DNA of 64,000 nt from Mangrovimicrobium sediminis (GTDB lineage: Bacteria; Pseudomonadota; Gammaproteobacteria; Pseudomonadales; Halieaceae). Both the position numbers and the translations under genes were made by a program. The stretch spans positions 372,001 to 436,000 of the forward strand of contig NZ_SRLE01000005.1 of the NCBI RefSeq assembly GCF_004745945.1, in the 5' to 3' direction. Shown here piece by piece: positions 43,019 to 51,995 of the stretch; within the stretch, counting starts at the first letter, position 1, and each line of letters starts with the position of its first letter. The notes beneath the pieces are model-generated. The model was given only the letters and a program-made list of their open reading frames with translations, was not told where the DNA came from and made no database searches.

Positions 43019-43939
43019 ATGGACCTGTCCGTCATCGTTGTCGTCTATGACATGGCCAGGGAGATTCCGCGCACCCTGCAGAGCCTGTCGCGGCAGTACC
43101 AGGAAATGTGCGATGACCTCTCCTATGAGGTGCTGGTCATCGACAACGGCTCGCCGGCGCCGGTTGAGGAAAGCGTCATCACTTCAGTCGGCCCTGAGTT
43201 TCGCTACCACCGCCTGGAAAACCCGCCTCCGTCCCCGGCCTACGCGCTCAACTACGGCGCGCAGCAGGCGCGTGGCGATACCCTGTGTTTCATGGTCGAC
43301 GGCGCGCACCTGCTTACGCCCGGCGTGTTCTACAAGGCCATGGGCGCGACCCGGGCGCTGAGAAATGCCGTGGTTGCCGTGCGCTACTTCTACATGGGCC
43401 CGGGCCAGCAGAACGAAACCATGCTGCAGGGCTACGATAAGGCGCGCGAGGACGAACTGCTGCGCAGTATCGACTGGCCAAGTGCCGGCTATCGCCTGTT
43501 CGAGGTGGGGAGCCCGCTGGTGTACCGGGATTTCCCGGTGGTTACCTGGTTTTACAAGCCGCTGGAGAGCAACTGCCTGTTCATGAGCGCGGCGCACTAC
43601 CGGGACATCGGCGGTGCGGACGAGCAGTTCGACATTCCGGGTGGCGGTTTTATGAACATGGACCTGTTCAAGCGCGCCTGTGATACCGGCGACGTGACGC
43701 CGGTGATGCTGATTGGCGAGGGCAGCTTTCACCAACTGCATGGCGGCACCACCACCAATATCGCGCCCGACGAACAGGCTCGGATCGTGAAAACCTACGA
43801 GCAACAGTACCGTGATATTCGTGGCGACAGGCTGACTGCGGTCTCCAAGGAACTATTCTTCTTCGGGCATATGCCTACACTGGCCTCGAAAATTCATCGC
43901 CGCAACAAGAAAGCAGGGGCAAAAGGCGGTGCCGAGTGA
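43019..43939 (+). CDS. Family 2 glycosyltransferase
   Basis: A 306-residue GT-A fold glycosyltransferase. The N-terminal LSVIVVVYDMAREIPRTLQSL (residues 2-22) is the nucleotide-sugar-binding strand of GT2. The usual DxD metal motif is replaced by MVDGAHLLTPGVF near residue 98. It is closely related to the next gene (shared PPPSPAYA, VDGAH, LESNCLFM, FHQxHGG motifs), so the two arose by duplication. It starts 7 bp after the methyltransferase stop and overlaps the next gene by 4 bases. Donor and acceptor sugars cannot be predicted. Confidence 0.85.
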   Translation: MDLSVIVVVYDMAREIPRTLQSLSRQYQEMCDDLSYEVLVIDNGSPAPVEESVITSVGPEFRYHRLENPPPSPAYALNYGAQQARGDTLCFMVDGAHLLTPGVFYKAMGATRALRNAVVAVRYFYMGPGQQNETMLQGYDKAREDELLRSIDWPSAGYRLFEVGSPLVYRDFPVVTWFYKPLESNCLFMSAAHYRDIGGADEQFDIPGGGFMNMDLFKRACDTGDVTPVMLIGEGSFHQLHGGTTTNIAPDEQARIVKTYEQQYRDIRGDRLTAVSKELFFFGHMPTLASKIHRRNKKAGAKGGAE

Positions 43940-44886
43940 AGGTGTTTAGCAACTGGCTGGCGGGCGGAGGGCCGGAAAGCCCGATCACGCTTTCAATTGT
44001 GCTGGTGGTATACAACATGCGCCGCGCGGCCCCGCGCTCGATCCGTTCTCTGTTGACGCCGTACCAGCGGGGTATTGATAGCGAGAGCTACGAAATCATC
44101 GTGGTAGAAAATGGCTCCAGCGAGCCGCTGGACAAGGCGAGTATCGAAAGCCTCGCGCCCAATGTGCGCTATCACTACCTGCAGGATCCGCCGCCGTCCC
44201 CGGCCTACGCCATCAACTACGCGGTCGCCCGGGCACGCGGCGAGATACTCGCCATTATGGTCGATGGGGCACACATGGTGACCCCGGGGGTCCTGCGCTG
44301 GGGGCTGGTGCCGTTTGCATACGAATCCAACCCGATCGTCGCCGCGCCGCGCTTTTTCCTGGGTCATGAATCCCAGGTCGAGTCCGTGCACAAGGGGTAC
44401 GACGAACAGCAGGAGGACGCGTTGCTCGACAGCATCGAGTGGCCGAAGGACGGCTACCGCTTGTACGAAGTCAGTGTGCCTTATCGCTACAACTTCGCCA
44501 GTGGCCCTCCCAAGCTGTTCTGGTTTGTGCGCCAGTTCGAGAGCAACTGCCTGTTCGTGCGCAAGGCCGCTTTCCTGGCGGTAGGTGGTTGCGACGAGCG
44601 CTTCGATCTTCCAGGTGGCGGCTGCCTGATGCCGGACCTGTACAAGGAACTGTGTGAGATGTCCGATGCGAGTATCGTGCAACTGTTGGGCGAGGCCAGC
44701 TTCCACCAGGTTCACGGCGGTATCTCCACGAGTTCCACCCGCGAGAAGCAGGTGGAGCAGTGGGCTGAGTACACAGCCCAGTACGAACAGATTCGGGGCA
44801 TCCCGTTTGAGGTTTCCCAGAAACCGCAGCAGTTCGTCGGCCACATGCCCCAGGGACCGGCCAGGCGCCTGATGTTGACGGGCTGA
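43936..44886 (+). CDS. Family 2 glycosyltransferase, paralogue
   Basis: A 316-residue GT2 enzyme, paralogue of the gene before it. It has SIVLVVYNMRRAAPRSIRSLL at the N-terminus and IMVDGAHMVTPGVL at the metal-site position. The GTG start overlaps the upstream stop by 4 bases (GTGA), so translation is coupled. The shared unusual VDGAH motif in place of DxD suggests one specialised subfamily acting on successive sugars. It is followed after 4 bp by a third, more typical GT2. Confidence 0.84.
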   Translation: MKVFSNWLAGGGPESPITLSIVLVVYNMRRAAPRSIRSLLTPYQRGIDSESYEIIVVENGSSEPLDKASIESLAPNVRYHYLQDPPPSPAYAINYAVARARGEILAIMVDGAHMVTPGVLRWGLVPFAYESNPIVAAPRFFLGHESQVESVHKGYDEQQEDALLDSIEWPKDGYRLYEVSVPYRYNFASGPPKLFWFVRQFESNCLFVRKAAFLAVGGCDERFDLPGGGCLMPDLYKELCEMSDASIVQLLGEASFHQVHGGISTSSTREKQVEQWAEYTAQYEQIRGIPFEVSQKPQQFVGHMPQGPARRLMLTG

Positions 44887-44890
44887 GGCA

Positions 44891-46480
44891 ATGGCCTGCG
44901 CCGACACCTGGAGCGTCAACCAGGCCAGCTATGAACGCTGGTCCAGGTTGAGAGACCAGCGCCTGCTCGAGGCATCTGTTGCCGGCCACGGCCCCCTGAT
45001 CAGCATCGTGATGCCGGTGTACAACACCGAACCGGCCTATCTCGCCAGTGCCATCGAGTCAGTGATGGCCCAGACCTACCAGTACTGGCAACTGTGCATC
45101 GCGGATGACGCTTCTACCGAACCCGGTGTGGCGGCGATGCTGCAGCACTACGCGGGGCTCGACCAGCGCATCTACGTCTCGAGGCTGGAAAACAATCAGG
45201 GTATCGCCGGCGCGAGCAATCGCGCCCTGGAACTCGCCAGTGGTCAATTCGTCGCGCTCATAGACCACGATGACGTGCTGCATCCGGCGGCACTCAACGC
45301 GGTGGTGTGCGCACTGGTCGCTAATCCAGGCGTCAAGTTTGTCTATACCGACTCCGACCACCTGGATGCGCAGGGGCGCCGCTGTGACCCGTTCTTCAAA
45401 CCCGATTGGGATTACTCGCGCTTCCTGGGCCAGAACTACCTCAACCACCTGACGGTGATCCAGCGCGACCTGCTGCAGGCGTGCCAGGGCTGGAGAGCCG
45501 GTTACCAGGGGAGCCAGGACTACGACCTGTACCTGCGCATCGTCGAAACAATCGAGCCCCGAGAGATCCTGCACCTCCCCGAGGTCCTGTATCACTGGCG
45601 TGACGTACCGGATTCCGTGGCGCGTTCCAATCTCGCCAGGGCGGTGGGCGCGGCGCGCGAGGCCATCGCGCACCATTTCGAGCGCGTGGGCGTCGAGGCG
45701 CTGGTCAAGGGCTGTGCCAACGCCATTATCTTCAACCGCATCGAGTGGCCGCTGCCTGCGGCCAGCGTGGAACTGGTGGTCTATGGCGAGAATGAGGCCG
45801 AGATAGAGGCGGCGAGCGGTGCGCTGTCGGTGGTGGATGAGATGCTCTCGGTGCGCATCTCGCCGATTGTCGGTAGCGTCGATTCGCCCGATCTGGTCAT
45901 GGCCGTAGCCACTCGCCTGTCCGCCAGCGACAGCGATTTTTTCGGTACCGTCGATGCCCGCCTGCGCCCGAAGGCCGGGCACTGGCTGCGCCGATTGGTA
46001 TCGATAGCGGCCCGTGACGACGTTGCTGCCGTTAGCGGCAAGCTGCTGCGCAGTGACGGTCGCCTGGCGGCTGCACCCGAATACCACGCTGCTGGCGCCC
46101 AGTGCACAGTAGCGGCTCTGAATCTGCTGGATGAAACGAGCAAGGGTAATATTGCCAATCTCTGCCTGGACCAGGAGGTAACGGCTTTGCCGGCGGCATT
46201 GATGCTAGCAAGGACCGTGAGCCTTAGGCAGTTCCTTGCGATGTTCGAGCACAGCGAGAACCTGGATGCGGCTGTGCGGCTATCCTGTCGCGAAATGCTG
46301 GATCAGGATATGCGGGTGCTTTGGTCTCCGCACACTGTGCTGCGCTACAGCAATGACGCAGGCCTGCCATGCGCTGTTGTTCCCGACTGCTTCGCTGACG
46401 GCATCCCAGCACTCTTGCCCGATAACCCGAACTGCCGTGAAATCGAGTGGGAGGCGGATTGGCGCGAGACTGACAGCTAG
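44891..46480 (+). CDS. Family 2 glycosyltransferase with C-terminal extension
   Basis: A 529-residue GT2. Residues about 35-290 are the catalytic domain (ISIVMPVYNTEPAYLASAIESV; metal motif LIDHDDVLHP with the canonical DxD; SQDYDLYLRI acceptor region). Residues 290-529 form a second, weaker glycosyltransferase-like domain (SVELVVYGENEAEIEAA...) without clear catalytic residues. Such two-part proteins occur in rhamnan and O-antigen clusters. It ends the plus-strand operon. Confidence 0.85.
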   Translation: MACADTWSVNQASYERWSRLRDQRLLEASVAGHGPLISIVMPVYNTEPAYLASAIESVMAQTYQYWQLCIADDASTEPGVAAMLQHYAGLDQRIYVSRLENNQGIAGASNRALELASGQFVALIDHDDVLHPAALNAVVCALVANPGVKFVYTDSDHLDAQGRRCDPFFKPDWDYSRFLGQNYLNHLTVIQRDLLQACQGWRAGYQGSQDYDLYLRIVETIEPREILHLPEVLYHWRDVPDSVARSNLARAVGAAREAIAHHFERVGVEALVKGCANAIIFNRIEWPLPAASVELVVYGENEAEIEAASGALSVVDEMLSVRISPIVGSVDSPDLVMAVATRLSASDSDFFGTVDARLRPKAGHWLRRLVSIAARDDVAAVSGKLLRSDGRLAAAPEYHAAGAQCTVAALNLLDETSKGNIANLCLDQEVTALPAALMLARTVSLRQFLAMFEHSENLDAAVRLSCREMLDQDMRVLWSPHTVLRYSNDAGLPCAVVPDCFADGIPALLPDNPNCREIEWEADWRETDS

Positions 46481-46782
46481 CCGCAGTGCGGCTAGTGACG
46501 AGGACGCGACACTGGCGCCTTTGGCCGAGGAGACTGTGTTCCACAATTTTTTGGCGGTACCACCAGCCTGCTGCAGGCAAACCCCGACGTTGAGGTCACG
46601 AACTGAGAGCAGAAATAGGTTGATAACCGCTGGTGAAAACTTAGGTGGACGGGGTCTGCTTGCGAATACTTCGGCCATTCGCCGACAGAGGCATCCAGAA
46701 TCCATCGGCGCCAGGAGCAGTGAGTGGGCATGCGTTCCTGCGCGACCTGGTCTGGCAATGGTCGGTAGCACTCTGCGTCATG
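46481..46782. other. Intergenic gap between convergent operons
   Basis: About 300 bp separate the last glycosyltransferase from the convergent sulfotransferase gene. Short open frames are present but none resembles a known protein or carries a ribosome site. No terminator hairpin was recognised. Confidence 0.4.
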
Positions 46783-47745
46783 CTATCGGTAGCCGTACTT
46801 TCCCAGGTCACAGTCAATCAGTGAGGCGAGTTTAGCGTTGCTCTTGCTGAATTCGCCTTCCGTTACGCGCCTGATATAGCGCTCGACCCGGGCTTCGGCC
46901 CATTGGTTGAGGGCGTCGGGAATCCAGGTATCCAGTCTGCGAATGGATTTGATGCGCTTGCGATGGTAGCGGAATGTCTCGTTGACAAAGCCTGCGTTAT
47001 ACAGGTTGGTGAATATGAACCTGGTGATATTGCGATGGATCGCAAGACTCAGATATCCGGCGGTTTGATTAACCTTGCGCTCGAAATTCAGGTGTTCCAG
47101 GAATGGCTCCGGATCGCCGGAGTATCCAGAGAATGCGAAGATATTCCTTACAAAATCCTCGGGATCGCTGGCGAACTTCTCGAAGGGCAGGACGAGAACA
47201 TTGTCGCGGCCATATGCCTGCATGTACCTGCGTACCAGTTTATCGTAGCGCAGATACTCGTAGCTGAATCCAGGGTGCCCCCACTTCCTGAGGTTGTTGA
47301 ACTCACGCTCTACATCCTCACTGGGGAATGCCAGTCTGCGAATGGAGTGGGGAAAGCCTGTCATGACCAGGGTCGAGTAGGCAGAGCGGATAAACGCACC
47401 TTGTTCGCGGATGATGATGAGCACCTTGCCTTCCGGGAAGACGCTCTTCAGGCGGTGAAGGTGTCGCTCGCCATCGCAGCCGCCGCCTGCCAGGCTACCA
47501 GACAGGTTTTCCTGGCTGACAACGGGAACGAACTCGCCATCCTGGCCCGAGTATTCCTCGACCCTGGAGAAGTAGCGCTGCTTCACAGCCGCAGCGGAAT
47601 AGGAAAATTCACCAGGCAGGGTAATCAGGTTGGCGCAGTCGCCGGGGTGTAAAGCGTACTTGAAACCGGACTCGCCGTTGAACAGATTGAGCTGCAACCA
47701 GGTCGAGAGTGACTTGGGAAGTCCGATGTGGATGAGAGGTGTCAT
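46783..47745 (-). CDS. Sulfotransferase-like protein
   Basis: A 320-residue PAPS-dependent sulfotransferase candidate. The N-terminal LIHIGLPKSLSTWLQ (residues 4-18) fits the 5'-phosphosulfate loop, and VLIIIREQGAFIRSAYS (about 108-124) fits the 3'-phosphate site (R..S). The rest is typical helical sulfotransferase sequence (PEDFVRNIFAFSGY). It would transfer sulfate to a sugar or other hydroxyl. It is the last gene of the minus-strand group and lies about 200 bp after the next sulfotransferase, so it may have its own promoter. Acceptor unknown, presumably the glycan of this cluster. Confidence 0.75.
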   Translation of the reverse strand: MTPLIHIGLPKSLSTWLQLNLFNGESGFKYALHPGDCANLITLPGEFSYSAAAVKQRYFSRVEEYSGQDGEFVPVVSQENLSGSLAGGGCDGERHLHRLKSVFPEGKVLIIIREQGAFIRSAYSTLVMTGFPHSIRRLAFPSEDVEREFNNLRKWGHPGFSYEYLRYDKLVRRYMQAYGRDNVLVLPFEKFASDPEDFVRNIFAFSGYSGDPEPFLEHLNFERKVNQTAGYLSLAIHRNITRFIFTNLYNAGFVNETFRYHRKRIKSIRRLDTWIPDALNQWAEARVERYIRRVTEGEFSKSNAKLASLIDCDLGKYGYR

Positions 47746-47941
47746 GCCTGTTGTGCCCGTTGTTCAGCCGTTGTCCACACGGGCTGGTTCAAACTGATAT
47801 TCGGATGCTCAAGTTCGCACGCCGCGCGCCACATATTGCCACAACATCGCTTTGACGTCGGTGCCTGACGGCTTTGATCGAGATAATTGCTAAGTTGGCA
47901 ATGCAAAGCGACTCGTGTCCAGTTGGCGACGGCTGTTTCGC

Positions 47942-48730
47942 CTAGCCGTGGTAGTGCCATTCCCCGAACTCACGCGTAGCCTGGAGGATTCTCTGGCACA
48001 GCGCGGGTGTGAGGGCCTGGCGGTAGGGTGCGAGGTAATCCTGTGAAACCGTTGTCCCGTATACGAAGTGCTCGGATTCGAAGGTCAGGTAGTCGCTGCT
48101 GAATTCCAGGCCGAAGAAATTGAAGATGTTTTCCAACTGGATCTGCGGTTCCAGGCACAGGGGCTCGAAGCGATTGAGCAGGATTCGGTCGGAGTGATCG
48201 GCCAGGGCATCCCGGTAGCCGCGGGCGTAACTCAGGAAGCGATTCTCGCAATACTCGAAATTTGCCTCGATCCATTCGCCCGGGGCATCCCGGTGTCCGG
48301 ACCAGTTGGCCCAGGATAGCATTAGCGCGCGCGGGTCGCGCACGTTCACCACACACGGAATGCCGGGCACCTTGGCCAGGACCTCGCGCAGGTGCAGCAT
48401 GTAGACGGGAGTCTTGTCGAAGAGCTCTACCGTCTTGTCCGTGATCAGTGGTGAGATCATGCGCGCCCGGGCGTAGAACTCGCCCCATGCATCGGTATCA
48501 CAAATCTCCTGCATCTGCTCGTCGGTGACTTTCCAGGTCTGCTTGAAGAATGCGTAGTAGGGCTGCTTGCCATGAAATTGTCGCGGGCTGTCCGCCAGTA
48601 GCACACCGACCTCATGACCCGAGTCCAGGCGGGGGTGTCGGCGCAGGATCTCGTTGATCAGGGTCGTGCCGGATTTTTCGTATCCGCATACGATGGCTCG
48701 TAGCGGTGCGAGCGATGGATTGGCTTGCAA
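47942..48730 (-). CDS. Sulfotransferase
   Basis: A 262-residue PAPS-dependent sulfotransferase. The 5'-phosphosulfate loop GYEKSGTTLINEIL is at residues 16-29 and the 3'-phosphate site CVVNVRDPRALMLSWANW near 130-147. A TTG start is used, preceded by a strong AGGAGGG about 9 bases upstream, and the protein begins right before the conserved strand. It lies 80 bp after the methyltransferase gene on the same strand. The function is probably sulfation of the surface glycan. Confidence 0.82.
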   Translation of the reverse strand: MQANPSLAPLRAIVCGYEKSGTTLINEILRRHPRLDSGHEVGVLLADSPRQFHGKQPYYAFFKQTWKVTDEQMQEICDTDAWGEFYARARMISPLITDKTVELFDKTPVYMLHLREVLAKVPGIPCVVNVRDPRALMLSWANWSGHRDAPGEWIEANFEYCENRFLSYARGYRDALADHSDRILLNRFEPLCLEPQIQLENIFNFFGLEFSSDYLTFESEHFVYGTTVSQDYLAPYRQALTPALCQRILQATREFGEWHYHG

Positions 48731-48810
48731 AACGTTCTTCCCTCCTGCCGGGGGTGTCTATCTTCGAGCAATGAGCGTGTGGCTGTGGCGCGGGTGAGGG
48801 CGATACTCAG

Positions 48811-49596
48811 TCAGTACTCGATCATCTGGCTGTCCGCCTCAAGAATTGCCTGGACATCCAGGCCATCGGCATCCACCTCGGCCGGGCCGCGCTCGAAGAT
48901 CACGAAATTGTGATGACAGCGCACCCTGGTGATGAGGTCAGGATGAGCCAGCGATACGTTCAGCAAGTCGTGCACCAGTCGGTGCAGTGGCGGCTCCGCG
49001 CCGTGCGGCTCGCGCCCGTGTCGAGCCAGGAGGGCGTGCACTTTCCAGTCTTCCAGGAAGTACAAGCCCCCGGGCCGCAGCCGGGGGAACAGTACTTCGA
49101 AGGTCGCCAGCGAAGGTGTGTATAGGTGCGAGGCGTCATCGATCACGACATCAAGGGGCGCCGCGCCGAAATCACTGTTCAGTATCTCGCGCATCCGCGG
49201 CTTGTCCGCCTGGTCGGTGCCGAACCAGGTGTGCAGTTGGTCGCCCAGGCCCTGTCGTTCGATGTAGGCGCTGAGCTGTTCCGCCGAGTCGTTCAACTCC
49301 ACGCAGGACAACATGTCTGGTTGCAGCAGGTTGTAGAAGAAAATGGCCGAGCCACCGTGCTTTATGCCGATCTCCATGACATTGCGTGTCTCTACGCCTT
49401 CGAGGCATTGCATGTAGTCACGCACGAAGGTCGGATCTTTGAACAGGCTGACGACTTCGGCAGTGGAGTCCCGCAGTTTCAGACCCTGGGTCAGCTGCAG
49501 TTTCACACCCTCGCACTCGATGGTCAGGTTGTCTATCCAGGTAACGTTCCGCGCTTTTGCCGACGTACGTTGTGGTTTGTTGTCGATTTGGTTCAT
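48811..49596 (-). CDS. SAM-dependent methyltransferase, cephalosporin-hydroxylase-like
   Basis: A 261-residue class I methyltransferase of the family also annotated as cephalosporin hydroxylase-like. Motif I NVMEIGIKHGGSAIFFYNLL is at about 71-90, the acidic motif LDVVIDDASHLYTPSLATFE at about 148-167, and the motif after it PRLRPGGLYFLEDWK (about 171-185) is typical of O-methyltransferases acting on sugars in glycan clusters. It lies 28 bp after the dioxygenase gene on the same strand, so the pair is co-transcribed. Confidence 0.82.
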   Translation of the reverse strand: MNQIDNKPQRTSAKARNVTWIDNLTIECEGVKLQLTQGLKLRDSTAEVVSLFKDPTFVRDYMQCLEGVETRNVMEIGIKHGGSAIFFYNLLQPDMLSCVELNDSAEQLSAYIERQGLGDQLHTWFGTDQADKPRMREILNSDFGAAPLDVVIDDASHLYTPSLATFEVLFPRLRPGGLYFLEDWKVHALLARHGREPHGAEPPLHRLVHDLLNVSLAHPDLITRVRCHHNFVIFERGPAEVDADGLDVQAILEADSQMIEY

Positions 49597-49624
49597 GGTT
49601 AGTTTCCTGGCAATGAGGCTGGTG

Positions 49625-50641
49625 TCAGCCCTGGCGTTTCCGAAGACGCTCGTTGCGGGCCTTGTGGAATTTCATGCCGTCGTGGTACAGCTGTTTGATC
49701 GGATCGTTTTCCAGTTTCAGCAGTGTCGGGTCCCACTGTACTGGCAGGTAGCGCTTGCTTTTCCAGTAGTACTTGTACTGGTCCGACTGCCAGTCGGCAT
49801 AGATCTCTTCCCAGCTATAGCGCCCGAAATGCGGTTCCAGGCACACCGGACTCACACCTTCTCCCTCGAGCTGGAAACGAAAATCCACGGACAAGCGCAT
49901 GTGGTCCGGGTCGGCATTGTGCAGGGCGGAGTGCACGGTGAGCGCCGGAAACAGCAGAACATCGCCGAGCCTGAAGTCAGTGCTCACCCAGCGCATAGCC
50001 TTGGCAGCCGGCGGAAGAACCACGCCGCGGTTACCCGGACCCAGGTGGTACTGGATGGGCAGCAAGCCGCAGCGGTGCGAGCCCTCGAGTACTGCCAGGC
50101 CGCCTTCCTGCTGTCGGCAGTCGCCCAGGGGAATCCAGCTAGCTGTCAGGTTCGTAGTACCCTGGTTGTTGCGGTAGTCCTGGTGCGGTGGCGTGGTGAT
50201 TTCCGGATGGCCTGGGAAGACCAGCCGGGTAATGCTCAGGGGGTGGGGAAAAGCCGAATCTCCGAGGGCGTTTCGCATCAGCCGAATCAGGTTCTCGTCG
50301 TGAGCCAGCGCGTACAGTTCCTCGAGCCGAACCAGTTTGTCGTGCGCGTCGAAGTACCGGTCCTCACCTTCACGATAGGCGAGGCCGGTGACCTTTGCTT
50401 TCATCTTCTCCGCGCCGCCGGCTATCCACCGGACCTCGGCGAGTACGTCGGTGATCTTTGCCCGTAGCGCGAGTAGTTTGTCCTTATCCAGCACGTCGCG
50501 GAACAGGAGATAGCCGTCCTCGGCCAGGCGTTGCTTTAGTTCCGGGGCGTTCTCGCACTTGTCGCTCGAGTCTCGCATTGGGTGGAGAACATCGGGGTAG
50601 ATGACGCCGGAAGGAACGGCGTCCTGGGCTTGCTCCGTCAT
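49625..50641 (-). CDS. Phytanoyl-CoA-dioxygenase-like Fe(II)/2-oxoglutarate oxygenase
   Basis: A 338-residue non-haem iron oxygenase of the PhyH family. The facial triad is visible: HQD in TPPHQDYRNNQGTTN and the distal His in LTVHSALHN, with the 2-oxoglutarate-binding Arg in MRLSVDFRF. The family hydroxylates lipids, sugars and amino acids. The ATG at 50641 is preferred to a GTG 3 bases upstream. It heads the minus-strand glycan-modification group (oxygenase, methyltransferase, sulfotransferases). A sugar or lipid hydroxylation before sulfation or methylation is inferred from context. Confidence 0.85.
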   Translation of the reverse strand: MTEQAQDAVPSGVIYPDVLHPMRDSSDKCENAPELKQRLAEDGYLLFRDVLDKDKLLALRAKITDVLAEVRWIAGGAEKMKAKVTGLAYREGEDRYFDAHDKLVRLEELYALAHDENLIRLMRNALGDSAFPHPLSITRLVFPGHPEITTPPHQDYRNNQGTTNLTASWIPLGDCRQQEGGLAVLEGSHRCGLLPIQYHLGPGNRGVVLPPAAKAMRWVSTDFRLGDVLLFPALTVHSALHNADPDHMRLSVDFRFQLEGEGVSPVCLEPHFGRYSWEEIYADWQSDQYKYYWKSKRYLPVQWDPTLLKLENDPIKQLYHDGMKFHKARNERLRKRQG

Positions 50642-51027
50642 CACTTTATTCGTTCTCTCAATAACGTCGTGGGGTGTTTAAAAAGCGGTACATCAGGGCC
50701 GGTAATAGTATACAGAGTCCCCGGTACAGGGGGTACTTCGCCGGGATCAGGACATTCACAAGGCGACTTCATCGAGAGAGCCTGCCAGCCCGTACCATCC
50801 ATTTCCGGCAAATTGATTGTTCACTTGTCGTACTGCTTGTCGTTGGTTGTTCCGACGTCTGCGTCTGCGGTCTGGCTGTGGCGCCTGGATTGCATTATCT
50901 TTGAGGTTTCCTGCGCGGTGGTTGCAGCGCAACCAATACAGATTGACTCCTGTGCCGACCTGGCCGCTGCCACCCAGGTGCGCGACAGTCGGGGAGTCAC
51001 CACCGGTGTATCGGAGCCTTCCTGCAC
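50642..51027. other. Intergenic gap, no gene seen
   Basis: About 390 bp between the dioxygenase start and the sulfotransferase remnant. It should hold the promoter of the minus-strand group. I recognise no gene or repeat; the open frames across it have no protein-like pattern. Confidence 0.45.
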
Positions 51028-51669
51028 ATGACCGAGCGTTATTTTTTCCTCCACCTGCAAAAAACCGGGGGTATTGCACTGAAAATGTGCCTGCGAGAGC
51101 ACCTTGGGGAGCGTGCGGTATACCCCTGTGCGGACGATGGGCCACTACCTGGCGGCGTTCTTTGACCCAGTCATCTCGTAGAGCGAGTCGCCGCGCGTTC
51201 ACGCTGTTGCGTGAACCGGTGGCGCGGACATTGTCCTTCCTGCGCCATCAGGCGCGCCTGGCCGGCAGGCCCGACGCCGACCTTGTCGAGTTTTATGAGG
51301 ACCCGATTCACTACATTGGGCTTATTCACAACCACATGACCAAGATGTTGGCGCTGGACACGGACGGTGCGTCGCAGCGGGCTACTCGCGAATGTGGAAA
51401 TGACTCCGGAGCATCTGGAAATAGCCTGCCAGCGACTGGCGGATATGCATGTGGTAGGCGTGCAGGAACATTAAGATGAGTTTGTCGCTGCCCTGGAGCG
51501 CGAGTTTGCCTGGGATCTAGGTGCGGACCGTGTGACGAATAGAACCCGGCCCGTGGCCGTTGATCCGGCGTTGCGGGCGCGTATAGCGCAATAGAATGCG
51601 CTGGATGTCACCCTATATGAGTTTGCGTTGGGGCTTGCACATCGTCACGCGCAAGCACAATTTTGGTAG
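51028..51669 (+). pseudogene. Decayed sulfotransferase (Sulfotransfer_2 type)
   Basis: Pieces of one sulfotransferase are spread over three frames in the right order. From the ATG at 51028 the frame reads MTERYFFLHLQKTGGIAL, a 5'-phosphosulfate loop, and stops at 51163. The fragment MGHYLAAFFDPVIS continues in a second frame. From about 51200 a third frame gives FTLLREPVARTLSFLRHQ, the 3'-phosphate site. From 51394 the first frame returns with MTPEHLEIACQRLADM and continues to the tail LYEFALGLAHRHAQ near 51660, interrupted by in-frame stops at 51472 and 51592. This ordered pattern shows a gene inactivated by several indels and stops, not a random overlap. It lies divergent to the dioxygenase gene at the edge of the glycan region. 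Confidence 0.85.
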
Positions 51670-51995
51670 ATGGTGTGGCGCGCGTGGCCGGACTGTCTCC
51701 CCTGAATAGTAGCAACCTTTTACCCCAACACAGCTCCTGATATCGCCAGCCACTTGGTGCAGGTCTTCGAACAGGCGTCGGGCGAGTACACAGTACTGCG
51801 CCCAGACAACGCAACGGCGCTCGAGACGTGAGTTCACACCCCGGACCACAGGCTCGAAGAGCCCCGTGGTTTGGGGGTGTAATTACAGCGTCGAAACCCC
51901 TGCCTCGATATCCTCCGAACACTCCAAATGGCACGGTGGAGAGCGAGTAGAGTGATTCCATTTTTTGGAGGGTCTTCGACGAATGTGTAACCGGA
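51670..51995. other. Intergenic gap with a small hairpin
   Basis: About 330 bp with no recognised gene. A hairpin ccac-a-ggctc / gagcc-cc-gtgg (51846-51869, loop gaa) followed by tttgggg could end the former sulfotransferase transcript. Nothing else seen. Confidence 0.35.

Noticed and set aside
46492-46758. 88-residue minus-strand frame in the gap between convergent operons
   Set aside because: No ribosome site, no recognisable motif and unusual composition; not enough to call a gene or transposase remnant.
50582-51031. 149-residue plus-strand frame before the decayed sulfotransferase
   Set aside because: No similarity to sulfotransferase sequence and it overlaps the dioxygenase start; probably chance.
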